This document shows, piece by piece, positions 1 to 7,731 of a stretch of 64,000 bases of DNA (position 1 is the stretch's first letter; each line of letters opens with the position of its first letter). The DNA comes from Leucobacter sp. Psy1 (lineage in GTDB: Bacteria > Actinomycetota > Actinomycetes > Actinomycetales > Microbacteriaceae), in contig NZ_CP083692.1 of the NCBI RefSeq assembly GCF_020096995.1, positions 1,426,001 through 1,490,000 of the forward strand. Direction: 5' to 3'. The notes below the pieces were generated by a model that worked only from the letters and a program-made list of their open reading frames with translations, ran no database searches and was not told where the DNA came from. The position numbers and the translations under genes are program-made.

Positions 1-573
1 GCGATCTACCTCATGGAGACGCAGCCGGATCTCGGGATCGAGAACCCCTACGCCCTCGACGAGGAGCAGTTGGCGGCGGCGGTCGACCTCCTCAAGCAGC
101 AGAACGCGATGGTGTCGGAGTACTGGAACCCCTCGACGAACGTCACGTCGTTCACCGGCGGCACCTCCGATGTGGGCACCTCGTGGGAGGTCCTGCGCAA
201 GGCCGCGGAGGACGACAAGTTCAAGGGCGTGCTGCCGAAGGAGGGCTCGACGGGCTGGTCGGACGCGTGGATGCTCGGCACCGATTCCGAGCACCCGAAC
301 TGCGCCTACGCCTGGATGGACTACACCAGCTCGCCCGAGGTGAACGGCCAGATCGCGATGAACTTCGGCATGGGCCCGGCGAACGCCGCGTTCTGCGAGC
401 TCAACGACGAGGCGCGTCAGCACTGCGAGGACTACAACGCCACCGATGAGGAGTACTACTCGCAGGTCTGGTTCTGGACGACCCCGATCGACCAGTGCCT
501 CGACGGCCGCACGGACGTGACGTGCACCAACTATCAGGACTGGACGGCCGCCTGGCCCACGGTCAAGGGATGA
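1..573 (+). CDS. Polyamine-type ABC transporter substrate-binding protein (C-terminal part)
   Basis: The reading frame is open from base 1, so the gene starts outside the window and only its last 190 codons are present. The sequence resembles the C-terminal lobe of PotD/PotF-type extracellular solute-binding proteins: a stretch ending in GWSDAWML, then a segment placing the protein among other bound states (YAWMDYTSSPEVNGQIA) and a terminal Trp-rich tail. Two permease genes of the PotB and PotC type follow, so the gene encodes the extracytoplasmic receptor of an importer for putrescine, spermidine or a related cation. The ATPase gene is not seen and presumably lies upstream. Substrate is inferred from family only. 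Confidence 0.8.
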   Translation, partial: AIYLMETQPDLGIENPYALDEEQLAAAVDLLKQQNAMVSEYWNPSTNVTSFTGGTSDVGTSWEVLRKAAEDDKFKGVLPKEGSTGWSDAWMLGTDSEHPNCAYAWMDYTSSPEVNGQIAMNFGMGPANAAFCELNDEARQHCEDYNATDEEYYSQVWFWTTPIDQCLDGRTDVTCTNYQDWTAAWPTVKG

Positions 574-579
574 CCCCGC

Positions 580-606
580 CCCGGGGCGCCCCATCGGCGC
601 CCCGGG
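580..606 (+). terminator. Strong hairpin between binding-protein and permease genes
   Basis: Bases 580-590 (CCCGGGGCGCC) are perfectly complementary to 596-606 around a five-base loop. No T-run follows, so full rho-independent termination is not shown. Hairpins at this position in ABC operons commonly stabilise the binding-protein mRNA or attenuate the permease genes, which fits here by inference. Confidence 0.55.
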
Positions 607-664
607 TACTCCCTTCCGGTCGTTCTGCGGCCGCTCCGAACCGCACGATGCATTGAGGATCACC

Positions 665-1549
665 ATGAGTGCTCAGTCCCCGTTCACGACGCGCCAGAAA
701 CCGATCTCGACCGCGCTCTACCGGCACCCGCGCGGGCGTCTCGCGTCGCTCCTCGCCCTGCCGATGACGTGGCTGGTCGGCGTCTATCTGCTGTCACTCG
801 CCCTGCTGCTCATCACGGCGTTCTGGGAGACTGACCCGTTCACGTCCCGGGTGAAGCCGGGATTCACGCTCGAGAACTTCGCGAGTATCGTGACGGTCCC
901 GGCGTACTTCTCGACCTCGATCCGGACGCTCGGCATCGCGCTCGCGGTGACCGCGATCTGTGCGGCGTTCGCCATTCCGCTCGCGGTCTTCATGGCGAAA
1001 GTCGCGAGCCCCCGCTACCGGGCGCTGCTCGCGATCGGGGTGACGCTGCCGCTGTGGGCCGGTTACCTCGTGAAGATCATCGGCATGCGGCTCGTCTGGA
1101 CCGACAACGGCTTCTTCAACTGGGCGCTCTCGGCGTTCGGCATCTCCGGGCCGGCTTTCGGCGTACTGACGGTGATCCTCACACTGGTGTACCTCTGGTT
1201 CCCGTACATGGCGATCCCCGTCTACTCGGCGATCGCGCAGATCCCGGCGAACCTCTTCGACGCCTCCGCAGACCTCGGGGCCGGGGGTTTCCGCACCATC
1301 CGCACCGTCGTCGCACCGCTGCTCATTCCCGCCGTCTTCGCCGGATCCATCTTCACGTTCTCGCTGAGCTTCGGCGACTACATCGCCGCGATGTACGTCG
1401 GCGGATCCACCCAGATGATCGGCAGCATCATCGCCTCGAACATCAACCTCAACCCGCCGCTCGCGGCCGCGTTCTCGGTCGTGCCGATCGTGATGGTGCT
1501 GCTGTACCTCGCCGCCGTCCGCCGCACCGGCGCACTGAACAGCCTGTAG
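665..1549 (+). CDS. ABC transporter permease, PotB-type
   Basis: Inner-membrane subunit of the polyamine-type importer, 294 residues with about six hydrophobic segments. The region from roughly residue 200 carries the EAA-type cytoplasmic loop (DASADLGAGGFRTIRTVVAP) that contacts the ATPase. I choose the ATG at 665 because GAGG lies seven bases upstream; a TTG at 653 in the same frame would add only four residues and leave no ribosome site. The next permease starts nine bases after the stop, so both are co-translated. PotB-like rather than PotC-like because it precedes the second permease and has the longer N-terminus. Confidence 0.85.
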   Translation: MSAQSPFTTRQKPISTALYRHPRGRLASLLALPMTWLVGVYLLSLALLLITAFWETDPFTSRVKPGFTLENFASIVTVPAYFSTSIRTLGIALAVTAICAAFAIPLAVFMAKVASPRYRALLAIGVTLPLWAGYLVKIIGMRLVWTDNGFFNWALSAFGISGPAFGVLTVILTLVYLWFPYMAIPVYSAIAQIPANLFDASADLGAGGFRTIRTVVAPLLIPAVFAGSIFTFSLSFGDYIAAMYVGGSTQMIGSIIASNINLNPPLAAAFSVVPIVMVLLYLAAVRRTGALNSL

Positions 1550-1557
1550 GAGACGTC

Positions 1558-2367
1558 ATGCTTCGCTTGAACCGTACGACGAAGATCGTGCTCGGGGCCG
1601 TCGCCCTCGTGGTCTTCGGATTCATGTACATCCCGCTGTTCGTGATCGTCATGAACTCGTTCAACTCTGGGCGGGTGGCGGGGTGGCCGATTCCCGGCTT
1701 CTCGCTGGAGTGGTGGGAGAAGGCCCTCGGCAATCCGGCGGTCCACGCCGCGCTGCTGAACTCGGTGATCGTCGCCTCCGTCGCGACGGTGTTCGCGCTG
1801 CTGCTCGGCACGCTCGCCGCGTTCGCCCTTCAGCGCTTCCGGTTCTTCGGGCAGCACACCGTGAACCTGCTGCTCGTGCTCCCGATCACGCTCCCCGGCA
1901 TCGTCACCGGCGTCGCGCTCTCGAACACGTTCCACTCGGTGCTCAAGCCGATGGGCATCAACGTCGGGTACTGGGGCATGATCATCGCCCACGCGACCTT
2001 CTGCATCGTCATGGTCTTCAACAACGTCATCGCGCGGCTGCGACGCATGAACCCGAACTTCGAAGAGGCCTCGATGGACCTCGGGGCGAGCATCGGGCAG
2101 ACGTTCCGCATGATCACGTTCCCGCAGTTCCGCAGCTCGTTCATCGCCGGTGCGCTGCTGGCCTTCGCACTGAGTTTCGACGAGATCGTGGTGACGATCT
2201 TCACCGCTCCGCCTGGCGTCGAGACGCTACCACTGTGGATCATGAACCAGATGGCGAGACCGAACGAGGTGAACCAGGTGAACGTCGTCGCGACCGTGAT
2301 GATCCTGCTCTCCCTGATTCCGGTGTACGTCTCCCAGCGCGTGCAGCGCGCATCCGACGCGACGTAG
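1558..2367 (+). CDS. ABC transporter permease, PotC-type
   Basis: Second membrane subunit of the importer, 269 residues and about six transmembrane segments. The coupling loop is visible near residue 180 (EEASMDLGASIGQTFRMITFP), followed by the FALSFDE motif frequent in PotC/PotI proteins. A GGAG ribosome site sits just before the ATG at 1558, overlapping the upstream stop region. With the preceding permease it forms the heterodimeric channel through which the polyamine-type substrate passes. No ATPase gene follows; the next gene is unrelated. Confidence 0.85.
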   Translation: MLRLNRTTKIVLGAVALVVFGFMYIPLFVIVMNSFNSGRVAGWPIPGFSLEWWEKALGNPAVHAALLNSVIVASVATVFALLLGTLAAFALQRFRFFGQHTVNLLLVLPITLPGIVTGVALSNTFHSVLKPMGINVGYWGMIIAHATFCIVMVFNNVIARLRRMNPNFEEASMDLGASIGQTFRMITFPQFRSSFIAGALLAFALSFDEIVVTIFTAPPGVETLPLWIMNQMARPNEVNQVNVVATVMILLSLIPVYVSQRVQRASDAT

Positions 2368-2427
2368 GGTCGTCACCGTGATGCGAACGGCGATGCCCCC
2401 GGGCGAGGTCACTGGCACACTGGAACG

Positions 2428-2868
2428 ATGACCGATCAGCAGCCCCCGCCGCAGCAGGTGCCAGGCGCGGCGCCGTGGCAGGCCGCACCGCGGCCCCGCG
2501 GTTCGGTCTGGTTCGCCTGGAGTATCGCGGTCCTCTCGTGGGCGGTGCTCGCGATCGGCGGTGGCGCGGTCACCGTCATGTACCTCGGCCTCGGCGTCGT
2601 CATGACGAACACGATCGACGGCGTCTTCGGTTCCGAACCGGAGTATGCGTTCAACTGGATCCTGCTGTGGACCGCGCTCATCGGCCAGCTGCTCGGTGTG
2701 CTCGCGTCGGTACTGGTCTCCGTCATGGCGCTCAGGGACCGCAAGCGCGGGCTCCGTCTGGCGACCGCCGCCACGGTGATGGGATTCGTGGCACTCGCCG
2801 TCTTCCTGCTCATCGGCCTCTTCCAGTTGCCGCTGGTGAGCATCCTCTTCGACGTGCTCGCCCTGTGA
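2428..2868 (+). CDS. Small multi-pass membrane protein, unknown function
   Basis: 146 residues: a Pro/Gln-rich cytoplasmic-looking N-terminus (about 28 residues) followed by three or four hydrophobic helices with a short charged loop (RDRKRG) between the last two. This layout is common among actinobacterial DUF4190-like membrane proteins, but I cannot assign a function. CACACT six bases before the ATG could be a -10 box of a leaderless transcript; GGAACG is an alternative weak ribosome site. It stands between the importer and a GTPase gene, in the same direction. Confidence 0.7.
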   Translation: MTDQQPPPQQVPGAAPWQAAPRPRGSVWFAWSIAVLSWAVLAIGGGAVTVMYLGLGVVMTNTIDGVFGSEPEYAFNWILLWTALIGQLLGVLASVLVSVMALRDRKRGLRLATAATVMGFVALAVFLLIGLFQLPLVSILFDVLAL

Positions 2869-2917
2869 CGGGCGCGCACCGCTGGGTCAAGGCGCCGTGA
2901 GGGTCAGGTGCGCTCGG

Positions 2918-2923
2918 TAGGTT
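2918..2923 (+). promoter_or_regulatory. -10 box of a probable leaderless transcript
   Basis: TAGGTT ends six bases before the ATG at 2930, so a transcript starting at the usual distance from the -10 would begin at or next to the start codon. No ribosome site is visible. No convincing -35 was seen. The same arrangement recurs at several other genes in the window. Confidence 0.5.
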
Positions 2924-2929
2924 AGACGT

Positions 2930-4105
2930 ATGGCACGCAGCAGAACGCTCGAACAGCACATCGCCGTGTTCGGCGAGAGCGGCAGCGGCAAGACCGTGCT
3001 GCTCTCGTCGTTCTTCGGCGCCACGCAGGAGCCGCAGTACGTGCGGGAGAGCCTGTACCACGTCGTCGCCGACCAGCAGAGCCAGGGCACCGCGCTCATG
3101 CGCAACTATCTCGGCATGCGAGACGCTGGCCAGGCGCCGATGGCGACGCGGTTCACCTCGACGTCGTACCCGTTCACGCTCCGACTCAAGGACGCGGGCA
3201 CCCGCCGTTCGAAGGAGCGCCCGTTCGACGCCCTGCGACTCGTGTGGCACGACTACCCGGGCGAGTGGTTCGAGCAGGACGCGTCGGGGCCGGAGGAGGC
3301 CGCGCGCCGAGTCGATACGTTCCGTTCGCTGCTCGGCTCCGACGTGGCGCTGCTCCTCGTCGACGGGCAGCGCCTGATCGACAATGCAGGGCAGGAGGAA
3401 CGGTACCTGCGCTCCCTCTTCACGAACTTCCGGAACGGGCTGCTCTCGATGAAGAACGAGCTGCTGGTGAAGGGGAAGCCGCTCGTCCGGTTCCCGCGCA
3501 TCTGGATTCTTGCGCTCTCCAAGGCCGATCTGATGCCTCAGACCGACGTGTACGCGTTCCGCGATCTGGTGCTCGGCAAGGCGGGGGAGGACGTGATCGA
3601 GTTGCGGAACGTCATCGCCGGCCTCATCGAGGGCAAGGATGCCCTCTCGGTCGGTGAGGATTTCATGCTCCTCTCCTCGGCGAAGTTCGATCCGGATCGC
3701 ATCGAGGTGCACCGCCGCATCGGCGTCGAGCTCATCCTGCCGATCGCGTCGACGCTGCCGCTCGAACGGCACGTGCGGTGGGCGCAGATGCAGCAGTCGT
3801 CAGGCCGTGTCGCGGAGAATCTGGTGCGCAGCGCCGGTGGACTCGGAGACGTGGTCGGCGCGATCACCGGTGTTCTCAGCAAGGTTCCGCTGCCCGGCCG
3901 GCTCGGCATGGCGAAGCGTCTCGCCGTCTCGGTGATCTCGGGGAAGGCGATCAAGCGCCTGGCCGATCTCAGCGGGGACAAGCTCGCGCAGATCAACGCG
4001 CAGGCGCTCGCGAAACGGGACTACCTCACTGCCGTGCTCACGAGCTTCCGGATGGGGCTGGACCGCGGCGAGGCCGAACGCGTCCTCCTGAGGAGCCGGC
4101 GATGA
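2930..4105 (+). CDS. P-loop GTPase-like ATP/GTP-binding protein
   Basis: 391 residues. A Walker A motif (GESGSGKT, residues 15-22) opens the protein; HDYPGEWFE near residue 104 fits a Walker B/switch II region (DxxG), and LALSKADLMP near residue 195 fits the NKxD base-specificity motif with Ser replacing Asn. This is the pattern of TRAFAC-class GTPases of the bacterial 'double-GTPase'/YcjX-like kind. The C-terminal 130 residues are helical and Ala/Leu-rich and may contact a membrane or partner. Its stop overlaps the start of the next gene (ATGA), so the two products probably act together. Cellular role unknown. Confidence 0.75.
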   Translation: MARSRTLEQHIAVFGESGSGKTVLLSSFFGATQEPQYVRESLYHVVADQQSQGTALMRNYLGMRDAGQAPMATRFTSTSYPFTLRLKDAGTRRSKERPFDALRLVWHDYPGEWFEQDASGPEEAARRVDTFRSLLGSDVALLLVDGQRLIDNAGQEERYLRSLFTNFRNGLLSMKNELLVKGKPLVRFPRIWILALSKADLMPQTDVYAFRDLVLGKAGEDVIELRNVIAGLIEGKDALSVGEDFMLLSSAKFDPDRIEVHRRIGVELILPIASTLPLERHVRWAQMQQSSGRVAENLVRSAGGLGDVVGAITGVLSKVPLPGRLGMAKRLAVSVISGKAIKRLADLSGDKLAQINAQALAKRDYLTAVLTSFRMGLDRGEAERVLLRSRR

Positions 4106-4443
4106 GCGCGGACGAGTTCATCTGGGCGACGCGGGGCAGAACGTGGGGCTTCCGGTTCCTCCGCGACGGGGGTGTGCCCGATCCGCTGCCCGTCTACGAG
4201 CAGGTCTTCGGCGGCGTCGGCGGCGATCCTGAACTGTGTCGCGCAGTGGGGGATCGCGTCGCCGTGCGATTCCCCGACCCCGAGGGCCGCACCGATCGCG
4301 CGGGCCGCGTGATCCCGCACGAGTTCGTGGTGTTCGCGCCGCTCGCCGAGCGCATCACCTCGGTCGAGACTGCACGGGAGGTCCTCTGGCCGCTTGTCGT
4401 GGACGAGTATGCGCGGGTGTGGGAGACTGCCGGCACACGCTGA
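4102..4443 (+). CDS. Conserved hypothetical protein coupled to the GTPase
   Basis: 113 residues, starting at the ATG at 4102 that overlaps the GTPase stop by four bases; GAGG nine bases upstream supports this start. The sequence (WATRGRTWGFRFLRDGG near the N-terminus, HEFVVFAPL near residue 74) shows no signal peptide or membrane segment and looks like a small cytosolic domain. I do not recognise the family. Translational coupling suggests it is a partner or regulator of the GTPase rather than an independent enzyme. Confidence 0.65.
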   Translation: MSADEFIWATRGRTWGFRFLRDGGVPDPLPVYEQVFGGVGGDPELCRAVGDRVAVRFPDPEGRTDRAGRVIPHEFVVFAPLAERITSVETAREVLWPLVVDEYARVWETAGTR

Positions 4444-4457
4444 CGAAGGAGTCGGAC

Positions 4458-4790
4458 ATGATCGATCACGTGCTCGCACAGTGCACCGTCACCGACCTGG
4501 AGCGCGCCGAGCGCTGGTACCGCGACCTCTTCGAGCGCGCCCCCGATGCGCGTCCGATGGCAGGTCTGCTCGAGTGGCATCTCGGCGAGGGGTTCGGCTT
4601 GCAGGTGTGGTCGGAGCCGGATCGAGCCGGGAAGTCCGCAGTTGTTCTCGGCGAGTCCGATCTTGACGGCGCGGCAGCGCGTCTGACCGAGGCGGGCTTC
4701 GCCCACGAGGGACCGCAACCTGGAGGTGGTGCGCGCATCCTGCAGCTCACCGATCCCGACGGTAACCGGGTCGTGCTGTTCGGTCCGTGA
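4458..4790 (+). CDS. VOC-superfamily (glyoxalase-like) protein
   Basis: 110 residues with the two beta-alpha-beta-beta-beta modules of the vicinal oxygen chelate fold: an N-terminal module beginning IDHVLAQCTVTDLERAERWY and a C-terminal module ending LTDPDGNRVVLFG, the usual closing motif. The ATG at 4458 has GAAGGAG eight to fourteen bases upstream. The size matches single-domain bleomycin-resistance/glyoxalase relatives. Metal ligands typical of glyoxalase I are not all evident, so substrate and chemistry cannot be assigned. It lies 14 bases after the preceding gene and may be the last gene of that operon. Confidence 0.75.
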   Translation: MIDHVLAQCTVTDLERAERWYRDLFERAPDARPMAGLLEWHLGEGFGLQVWSEPDRAGKSAVVLGESDLDGAAARLTEAGFAHEGPQPGGGARILQLTDPDGNRVVLFGP

Positions 4791-4839
4791 CCACGGCCCG
4801 CGAGCAGTTGCTCGAGCGCGACTGTCCGAGGGATCGTGC

Positions 4840-5712
4840 TCAGCTCAGGCTGAATCCGCCGTCGCTCGTGAGGACCTGTCCCACGATCCACGATCCGCCA
4901 GAGGAAGAGAGCCATCCGATGAGTTCGGCGGGATCGGAGGGGGCTCCGACTCTTCCGAAAGGCAGTGCAGCGAACCGCTCGTCGAGACTGTCCAGGGCTC
5001 GGTCGGTGGTGTCAGCATCGAGATAGCCGGTGTTCACCGGTCCAGGATTGATCGTGTTGAGCACGATGCCGAGACGCATCAGCTCGGCGGCGACGGTCTT
5101 TGTCACGCCCGCGAGCGCCGCTTTGCTGGTCGCGTAGGCAACCTCGCCCGGCATAGCCTCGTCGATCTGTCCTGACGTCATCCAGAAGACGCGACCTACG
5201 GGGCTTGTGAACGGTCCGTGGAACGGCACGGGGTCGCCGGGTCGCAGCGGAGCCGCTTGAGCGGCGCCGGACTTCCGTCGCGCGAACTCAGCGGTGAGCA
5301 GGAGGGTCGAGCGCGTGTTGGTGTCCCAGAACGCGTCCAGCCGCTCCGGTGTCATGTCGAGGATGCTCCCGTCGTCGCCGCTCCGAGCGTGATTGCAGAC
5401 CACGATGTCGAGATCCCCCGTCAGGGAGAAGGCCGCGTCGAGTACCGCCGGGACCTTCGAGGCGTCGGTGAGGTCTGCGTCGATATCTCCCGTCGTCGCA
5501 TCGCCCGTGAGTGCAGCGCGCACACCCGATCGCACTTCGTCGAGATCGTCGCCACCCCAGGGGAGCCGCTCGTCATGCGGGCGATAGTGGTGGATGAAGA
5601 CGCTCGCGCCGAGCGTCGCGAGCTTCGTTGCTACGGCGAATCCGATCCCGCGTCGACGTGAGACGCCGGTGACGAGAGCGGTCCTCCCGGAAAGTGGAAG
5701 ATCTTGAGGCAT
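4840..5712 (-). CDS. Short-chain dehydrogenase/reductase family oxidoreductase
   Basis: 290 residues with a classical SDR layout: NAD(P)-binding loop TGVSRRRGIG (residues 15-24), CNHA in place of the NNAG motif near 107, and the catalytic triad Ser180, Tyr193 and Lys197 (YATSK). The insertion rich in Arg, Pro and Trp at 44-60 resembles 3-oxoacyl-ACP-reductase-like SDRs with a short insert. ATG at 5712 has GGAG upstream. It is transcribed towards the VOC gene and is monocistronic. Substrate unknown. Confidence 0.85.
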   Translation of the reverse strand: MPQDLPLSGRTALVTGVSRRRGIGFAVATKLATLGASVFIHHYRPHDERLPWGGDDLDEVRSGVRAALTGDATTGDIDADLTDASKVPAVLDAAFSLTGDLDIVVCNHARSGDDGSILDMTPERLDAFWDTNTRSTLLLTAEFARRKSGAAQAAPLRPGDPVPFHGPFTSPVGRVFWMTSGQIDEAMPGEVAYATSKAALAGVTKTVAAELMRLGIVLNTINPGPVNTGYLDADTTDRALDSLDERFAALPFGRVGAPSDPAELIGWLSSSGGSWIVGQVLTSDGGFSLS

Positions 5713-5787
5713 AGTGGGCTCCGTACGTCGGCTTCCGAGACTATCAACTGAGTGAGTCTTGGAGATCCGGTGCGTACCGTGGGCGAC

Positions 5788-6252
5788 ATGCCAGTATCAA
5801 CCGGGACCTCCGTGGGCGCCGTCGTGTTCGACCTAGGGAACGTGCTCGTCGGGTGGGATCCGCACCGTCCGTTGGCCGACCGTCTCGATGAGCGGGAGTG
5901 GCACGAGTTCGCGGAGGCGTCCGACTTCGCCGCGTTGAACGCTATGGCGGATCGGGGCGTTCCGCTCCGTGAAGTGGTGCGGCGGGCGACCGAGCAGCAC
6001 CCGCGGTACGGCGACCTCGTCGGTCAGTAATCCGAGCGCTTCGGCGAGTCGCTCACGGGCCCGATTCGCGGGACGGCCGACATCGTCGGAGAACTGCGGG
6101 TGGCGAACCTGCGCATGCTCGGCCTGACGAACTGGTCGGCGGAGACCTATCACCGCGCTGCGGAGCACGCCCCGGTGATTCACGACCTCGACGCGGTCGT
6201 CGTATCGGGTCGGGAGGGCCTCATGAATATCGGCGTGCCCATTTCGATCTGA
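5788..6252 (+). pseudogene. HAD-family phosphatase, broken by a stop codon and truncated
   Basis: The N-terminus has the HAD nucleophile motif as VVFDLGNVLVGWD (residues 11-23). An in-frame TAA at 6028-6030 interrupts the cap region; the frame then continues with recognisable HAD sequence (ERFGESLTGPI, later NLRMLGLTNWSAE, motif II with Thr-Asn) to VVSGREGLM, after which homology ends and the frame closes at 6252. Normal members run about 50 residues longer and carry the Lys-Pro-Asp and Asp motifs that are missing here. So it has both a nonsense mutation and a lost 3' end. The sequence around 6028 should be confirmed for error. Confidence 0.8.
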
Positions 6253-6314
6253 ACTGGACAGTGCTGCGCGCTACCGATCGCACGTTGAGGCCCGGCTCTT
6301 GCTACCCCGTCCGG

Positions 6315-6893
6315 GTGACTGCGATCCTGGCCGGTCCCGATGGCATCTCTCGCTGCGCTTGGGTCGGTGACGACGTGGAGTACCGTCGCTACCACGACGA
6401 GGAGTGGGGCGTCCCTCTGCGCGGGGATCGGGCACTGTTCGAGAAGATGGCGCTCGAGGGGTTCCAGGCCGGTCTGTCGTGAATCACGTTCCTGCGGAAG
6501 CGTGCGCGGTTCCGCGAGGTGTTCGCGGGCTTCGACCCGGCGCGCGTCGCCGCGTTCGGTGAGGACGACGTCGAGCGGTTGCTCAGCGACGCCGGCATCA
6601 TCCGAAACCGCGCGAAGATCGAGGCGACGATCGCCAATGCGGCGCTGGTGCGGGATATGGCGGACGGAGAGCTCGACGAGCTGATGTGGTCGTTTGCGCC
6701 GGTGCGCTCCGGAGCTGACCGGGTTCGCCCGGTCGCAATGGCCGACGTGCCCGCGGTGACGCCGGAGTCCACTGCCCTGAGCAAGGAGCTCAGGAAGCTC
6801 GGTTTCCGCTTCGTCGGCCCGACGACGATGTACGCGCTCATGCAGTCGGCGGGTATGGTCGATGACCACTTCGCCGGGTGCTGGCGGGTATGA
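6315..6893 (+). pseudogene. tag: DNA-3-methyladenine glycosylase I, interrupted by TGA
   Basis: From the GTG at 6315 the frame encodes CAWVGDDVEYRRYHDEEWG, the typical Tag N-terminus with its zinc-binding Cys and the HDEEWG motif, and continues to YALMQSAGMVDDHFAGCW at the end with the second zinc-ligand group. An in-frame TGA at 6480-6482 sits where family members have Trp (GLSWIT), a single G-to-A change. Total length, 192 codons, is normal for Tag. The intact enzyme excises 3-methyladenine in base excision repair. An internal restart giving only the C-terminal two thirds would lack the active-site N-terminus, so I call it a pseudogene. Confidence 0.85.
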
Positions 6894-6979
6894 CCGAAGC
6901 GGCTGGTCGCTACGCCTCGAGCGTACCGACCGCGTGAACAGGAGCGCGCAACCGATGAGCAGCAGTTCGAGAGACGCGC

Positions 6980-6985
6980 TAGGGT
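6980..6985 (+). promoter_or_regulatory. Probable -10 box of the riboswitch-controlled tenA transcript
   Basis: CGCTAGGGTG lies just upstream of the TPP aptamer; TAGGGT is taken as the -10. The same nonamer core precedes the second TPP riboswitch on the other strand, at 11186-11191, which supports a promoter role. No clear -35 was found. Confidence 0.5.
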
Positions 6986-6994
6986 GGGGGCGAA

Positions 6995-7067
6995 GACACG
7001 GGGTGCCCGAAGCGGGCTGAGATCACACCCGGGAACCTGATCGAGTTCGTACTCGCGGAGGAATGTC
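6995..7067 (+). ncRNA. TPP riboswitch (THI element) upstream of tenA genes
   Basis: The conserved elements appear in order: GACACGGGGTGCCC, then GGGCTGAGATCACACCCG, then GGAACCTGATC(G)AGTT and the closing GCGGAGGAATGTC. GACA (6995-6998) pairs with TGTC (7064-7067) as helix P1. The ribosome site GGAGG (7057-7061) lies inside the aptamer and the start codon at 7069 follows P1 directly, so binding of thiamin pyrophosphate should occlude translation initiation of the tenA operon. The mechanism is inferred from layout; the aptamer itself is clear. Confidence 0.93.
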
Positions 7068-7068
7068 C

Positions 7069-7731
7069 ATGAACCACAGTTTTACTGAACAGTTGCGCCT
7101 GCAGAATCGGGAGACCTGGGATCAGGCGGTGACGCATCGGTTCGTCCGGGAGCTGTACGACGGAAGCGTCGACGACGCGGTGATGGCCGGGTACCTGGTG
7201 CAGGACTACCGGTTCCTCGACAGCTTTCTCGTGCTGCTCGGCTCCGCGGTCTCGACCGCAGACGCGCTGGGACCGCGACTGAGGTTCTCCCGCTTCATCG
7301 GCGAGGTCGCGGGGGATGAGAACACCTACTTCCTACGCGCATTCGAGGCGCTCGGCGTCACCGAGGCGCAGCGCTCACGCATTCCCGACACCGAACCGAC
7401 GGCGGCGTTCACGGCGCTGTTCCGGGAGGCCGCCGCGACGCGGGAGTACGCGGCGATCCTGGCGGTGCTGCTCGTCGCCGAGTGGCTCTACCTCGACTGG
7501 GCGACAAGAGCACCGAAACCGCTGCCGGAAAGCTTCGTGCACGCGGACTGGATCACGCTGCACGACTACCCGGAGTTCCACGATCTCGTCGGGTTCCTCC
7601 GGGCCGAGCTTGACCGGGTCGGGCCCGCCCAGCGCGCCATCGCCGAGAACTTCTTTGCACGAGCTGTCGCCATCGAACTCGACTTCTTCCATGCGAGTTA
7701 TACCCACCCGGTGATGGGAGAGCAGGGATGA
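7069..7731 (+). CDS. TenA-family protein, E-type
   Basis: 220 residues, all-helical TenA/PqqC fold: YLVQDYRFLDSFLVLL near residue 45 is the family signature. At the position of the catalytic cysteine in classical TenA the sequence reads LLVAEWLYLDWA, with Glu rather than Cys, which places it in the TenA_E group. TenA_E proteins act in salvage of base-degraded thiamin (amino-HMP or its formyl derivative). ATG 7069 is preferred over 7063 because GGAGG is directly against 7063 but seven bases from 7069. It is controlled by the TPP riboswitch and overlaps the next gene by four bases. Confidence 0.85.
   Translation: MNHSFTEQLRLQNRETWDQAVTHRFVRELYDGSVDDAVMAGYLVQDYRFLDSFLVLLGSAVSTADALGPRLRFSRFIGEVAGDENTYFLRAFEALGVTEAQRSRIPDTEPTAAFTALFREAAATREYAAILAVLLVAEWLYLDWATRAPKPLPESFVHADWITLHDYPEFHDLVGFLRAELDRVGPAQRAIAENFFARAVAIELDFFHASYTHPVMGEQG

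Noticed and set aside
6028-6482. Stop-codon recoding (for example selenocysteine at the TGA) in the HAD and tag genes
   Set aside because: One stop is TAA and the other replaces a Trp; neither is at a Cys-equivalent catalytic site and no hairpin suited to a selenocysteine element was seen. Plain nonsense mutation is simpler.
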